From assembly GCF_007004665.1 (NCBI RefSeq), contig NZ_ML660059.1, positions 248,001-312,000 on the forward strand: a DNA stretch of 64,000 bases, read 5' to 3'. The notes beneath the pieces are model-generated. The model had not been told where the DNA came from. It ran no database searches and was given only the letters and a program-made list of their open reading frames with translations. This DNA is from Denitrobaculum tricleocarpae (GTDB taxonomy: Bacteria; Pseudomonadota; Alphaproteobacteria; Kiloniellales; Kiloniellaceae). The translations under genes and the position numbers were made by a program. This document shows, one piece after another, positions 63,068 to 64,000 of this stretch (within the stretch, counting starts at the first letter, position 1; each line of letters starts with the position of its first letter).

Positions 63068-64000
63068 ATGCCATCTGATGAAACCGGCCTGCTTCCCAAG
63101 CAAGAGGCCTTTTTTCACGATTATGTCCAGCGTCTACAGCGGAATCCGTCAGGACGCCGGGCTTTGCATGCGCGTCTCTCTTTGCTGCATCCCAACAATC
63201 GGCGAGAGCACCATCTGCGGGTCGCTCAAAACACTCTGGATCAGGTTCTGAGGCTTGGTGACGGCGCGCTGTTCAGGCTGGCGAACAATGACCTCGTGAT
63301 CATCTGCAGCGCACAGCAGGCCGAACGGCTGGATGATGCCGTCCGGCGCCTGGCATTTCTGTTCAACAACGATCCGGTTTTGAACGGGGCCGGCAAACTC
63401 GATCTCTTCAGCGAGGACAGTTTTTGCAGGCTTTATCTGCTCGACCAGGATTACGAAGAGTTTGCCGCGCTTGCCCGAAGCCTCTCCGATAGCCGGAGAG
63501 CCCGCACCACCGGGCTTTCGGGACGGTCAACTCCGCCATCGTCCCGGATGATGCCCCTGCAGCCCAGCCAGCTGGGCGACATTGCAGCCGCGATCGCACA
63601 GGCCGATCTCTCCAGCATGATGCAGCGGCAATCGACCTTTCTCATGGAACCCGGCGAGCGGCCCGAACCGGTTTTCCGCGAGATTTATTTTTCCATGGAT
63701 CACCTGCAGCAGGTTTTGATTCCGGGACACGATATCCTGGCCAACCGCTGGCTCTTTCAGGACTTTACCCGCCATCTCGATCGCCGGATGATCTCCTTTC
63801 TGGTGCATAACGACGACGAGAGCCTGCGGCAGTCCTACAGCCTCAACCTCAACATCTCGACCCTGCTGTCGCCGGACTTTCTGGCCCTGGACGAAACCCT
63901 GAGCGAGCAGGTCCGGCGCAGCATCGTGATCGAATTTCAGTTGATCGACGTCTTTGCCGATGTCGCCAGCTTTCTCTTCGCCCGCGATTTCCTGCGCGAC
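63068..64000 (+). CDS. EAL-like domain protein, N-terminal part (runs off the window)
   Basis: An uninterrupted frame of 311 codons begins at ATG 63068 (MPSDETGLLPKQEAFFHDYVQRL; GAGAGGCG upstream) and is still open at the window end. The N-terminal 110 residues look like a PAS/GGDEF-remnant with LGDGALFRLANNDLVIIC. The last visible part (YSLNLNISTLLSPDFLALDETL, then IVIEFQLIDVFADVASFLFARDFLRD) resembles a degenerate EAL fold: NLN-S replaces the catalytic NLS and IEFQ sits where the ELTE Glu is found. It may bind rather than hydrolyse c-di-GMP. The C-terminus is not visible. Confidence 0.78.
   Translation, partial: MPSDETGLLPKQEAFFHDYVQRLQRNPSGRRALHARLSLLHPNNRREHHLRVAQNTLDQVLRLGDGALFRLANNDLVIICSAQQAERLDDAVRRLAFLFNNDPVLNGAGKLDLFSEDSFCRLYLLDQDYEEFAALARSLSDSRRARTTGLSGRSTPPSSRMMPLQPSQLGDIAAAIAQADLSSMMQRQSTFLMEPGERPEPVFREIYFSMDHLQQVLIPGHDILANRWLFQDFTRHLDRRMISFLVHNDDESLRQSYSLNLNISTLLSPDFLALDETLSEQVRRSIVIEFQLIDVFADVASFLFARDFLRD

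Overview
This is a gene-dense, moderately GC-rich chromosomal segment from a Gram-negative bacterium, most likely an alphaproteobacterium of the Rhodospirillales/Kiloniellales type. That assignment is an inference from gene content: a complete Entner-Doudoroff operon, a TRAP transporter, HspQ, a CC0125/CC1285-type lipoprotein, a zf-CHCC mini-protein, ADP-heptose synthesis genes and a DUF3303 protein. I see no rRNA operon, insertion sequence, integrase, prophage or CRISPR array. One tRNA gene, Arg(CCG), is present.

Layout. 1-3.5 kb is the tail of a surface-polysaccharide locus: a truncated GT2 glycosyltransferase, a GT4 glycosyltransferase and a Wzx-like flippase. 3.9-8.2 kb holds two tandem paralogous secreted Sel1-repeat proteins. 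8.4-17.9 kb is a housekeeping mix: HD phosphohydrolase, fasciclin protein, DUF1348 protein with divergent TetR, zf-CHCC mini-protein, ABC ATPase coupled to a lipoprotein hydrolase, YciB, a peroxiredoxin-like/prolyl-4-hydroxylase fusion, exported rhodanese, HspQ and GNAT. The tRNA follows at 18.1 kb. 18.3-19.3 kb is a BASS-family transporter.

19.5-27.4 kb is the most distinctive block. A DUF1445 hydro-lyase/cyclase, a full TRAP transporter, a DUF2848 protein, an M24-fold protein lacking both Asp metal ligands, a LysR regulator and an amidase all lie on one strand with tight spacing. This looks like an uncharacterised uptake-and-hydrolysis pathway for an acidic amide or lactam. 27.4-30.3 kb on the other strand is a coupled TauD-like dioxygenase / TauE-like exporter / DUF2927 lipoprotein operon.

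30.5-42.7 kb is rich in envelope sensing: a CHASE-PAS histidine kinase overlapping an ABC_sub_bind periplasmic protein, a large MscS channel, an ExbB-ExbD-ExbD set without TonB, a CC0125-type lipoprotein, a DUF3303 protein and a hybrid kinase with two receivers. 43.0-45.3 kb is a membrane-fused spermidine-synthase-like protein. 45.5-53.4 kb is central carbon metabolism: zwf-pgl-edd-eda-hexR on the minus strand and pgi divergent on the plus strand. The zwf/pgi gap contains a perfect HexR-type palindrome, a second degraded copy and a good sigma-70-like promoter for zwf. 53.4-64 kb carries a TPR-methyltransferase, a small MscS channel, 3-methyladenine DNA glycosylase I, a c-di-GMP phosphodiesterase, the gmhA-hldE pair for LPS heptose, and the start of an EAL-like protein that runs off the window.

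A recurring feature is short imperfect tandem repeats. They are 13-20 bp in gaps between genes (820-879, 3811-3855, 11320-11358, 17170-17271) and exactly 15 bp, hence in frame, inside linkers of both sensor kinases. Start codons were chosen mainly from ribosome-binding sites, signal peptides and operon spacing. All functions are assigned from sequence recognition alone.
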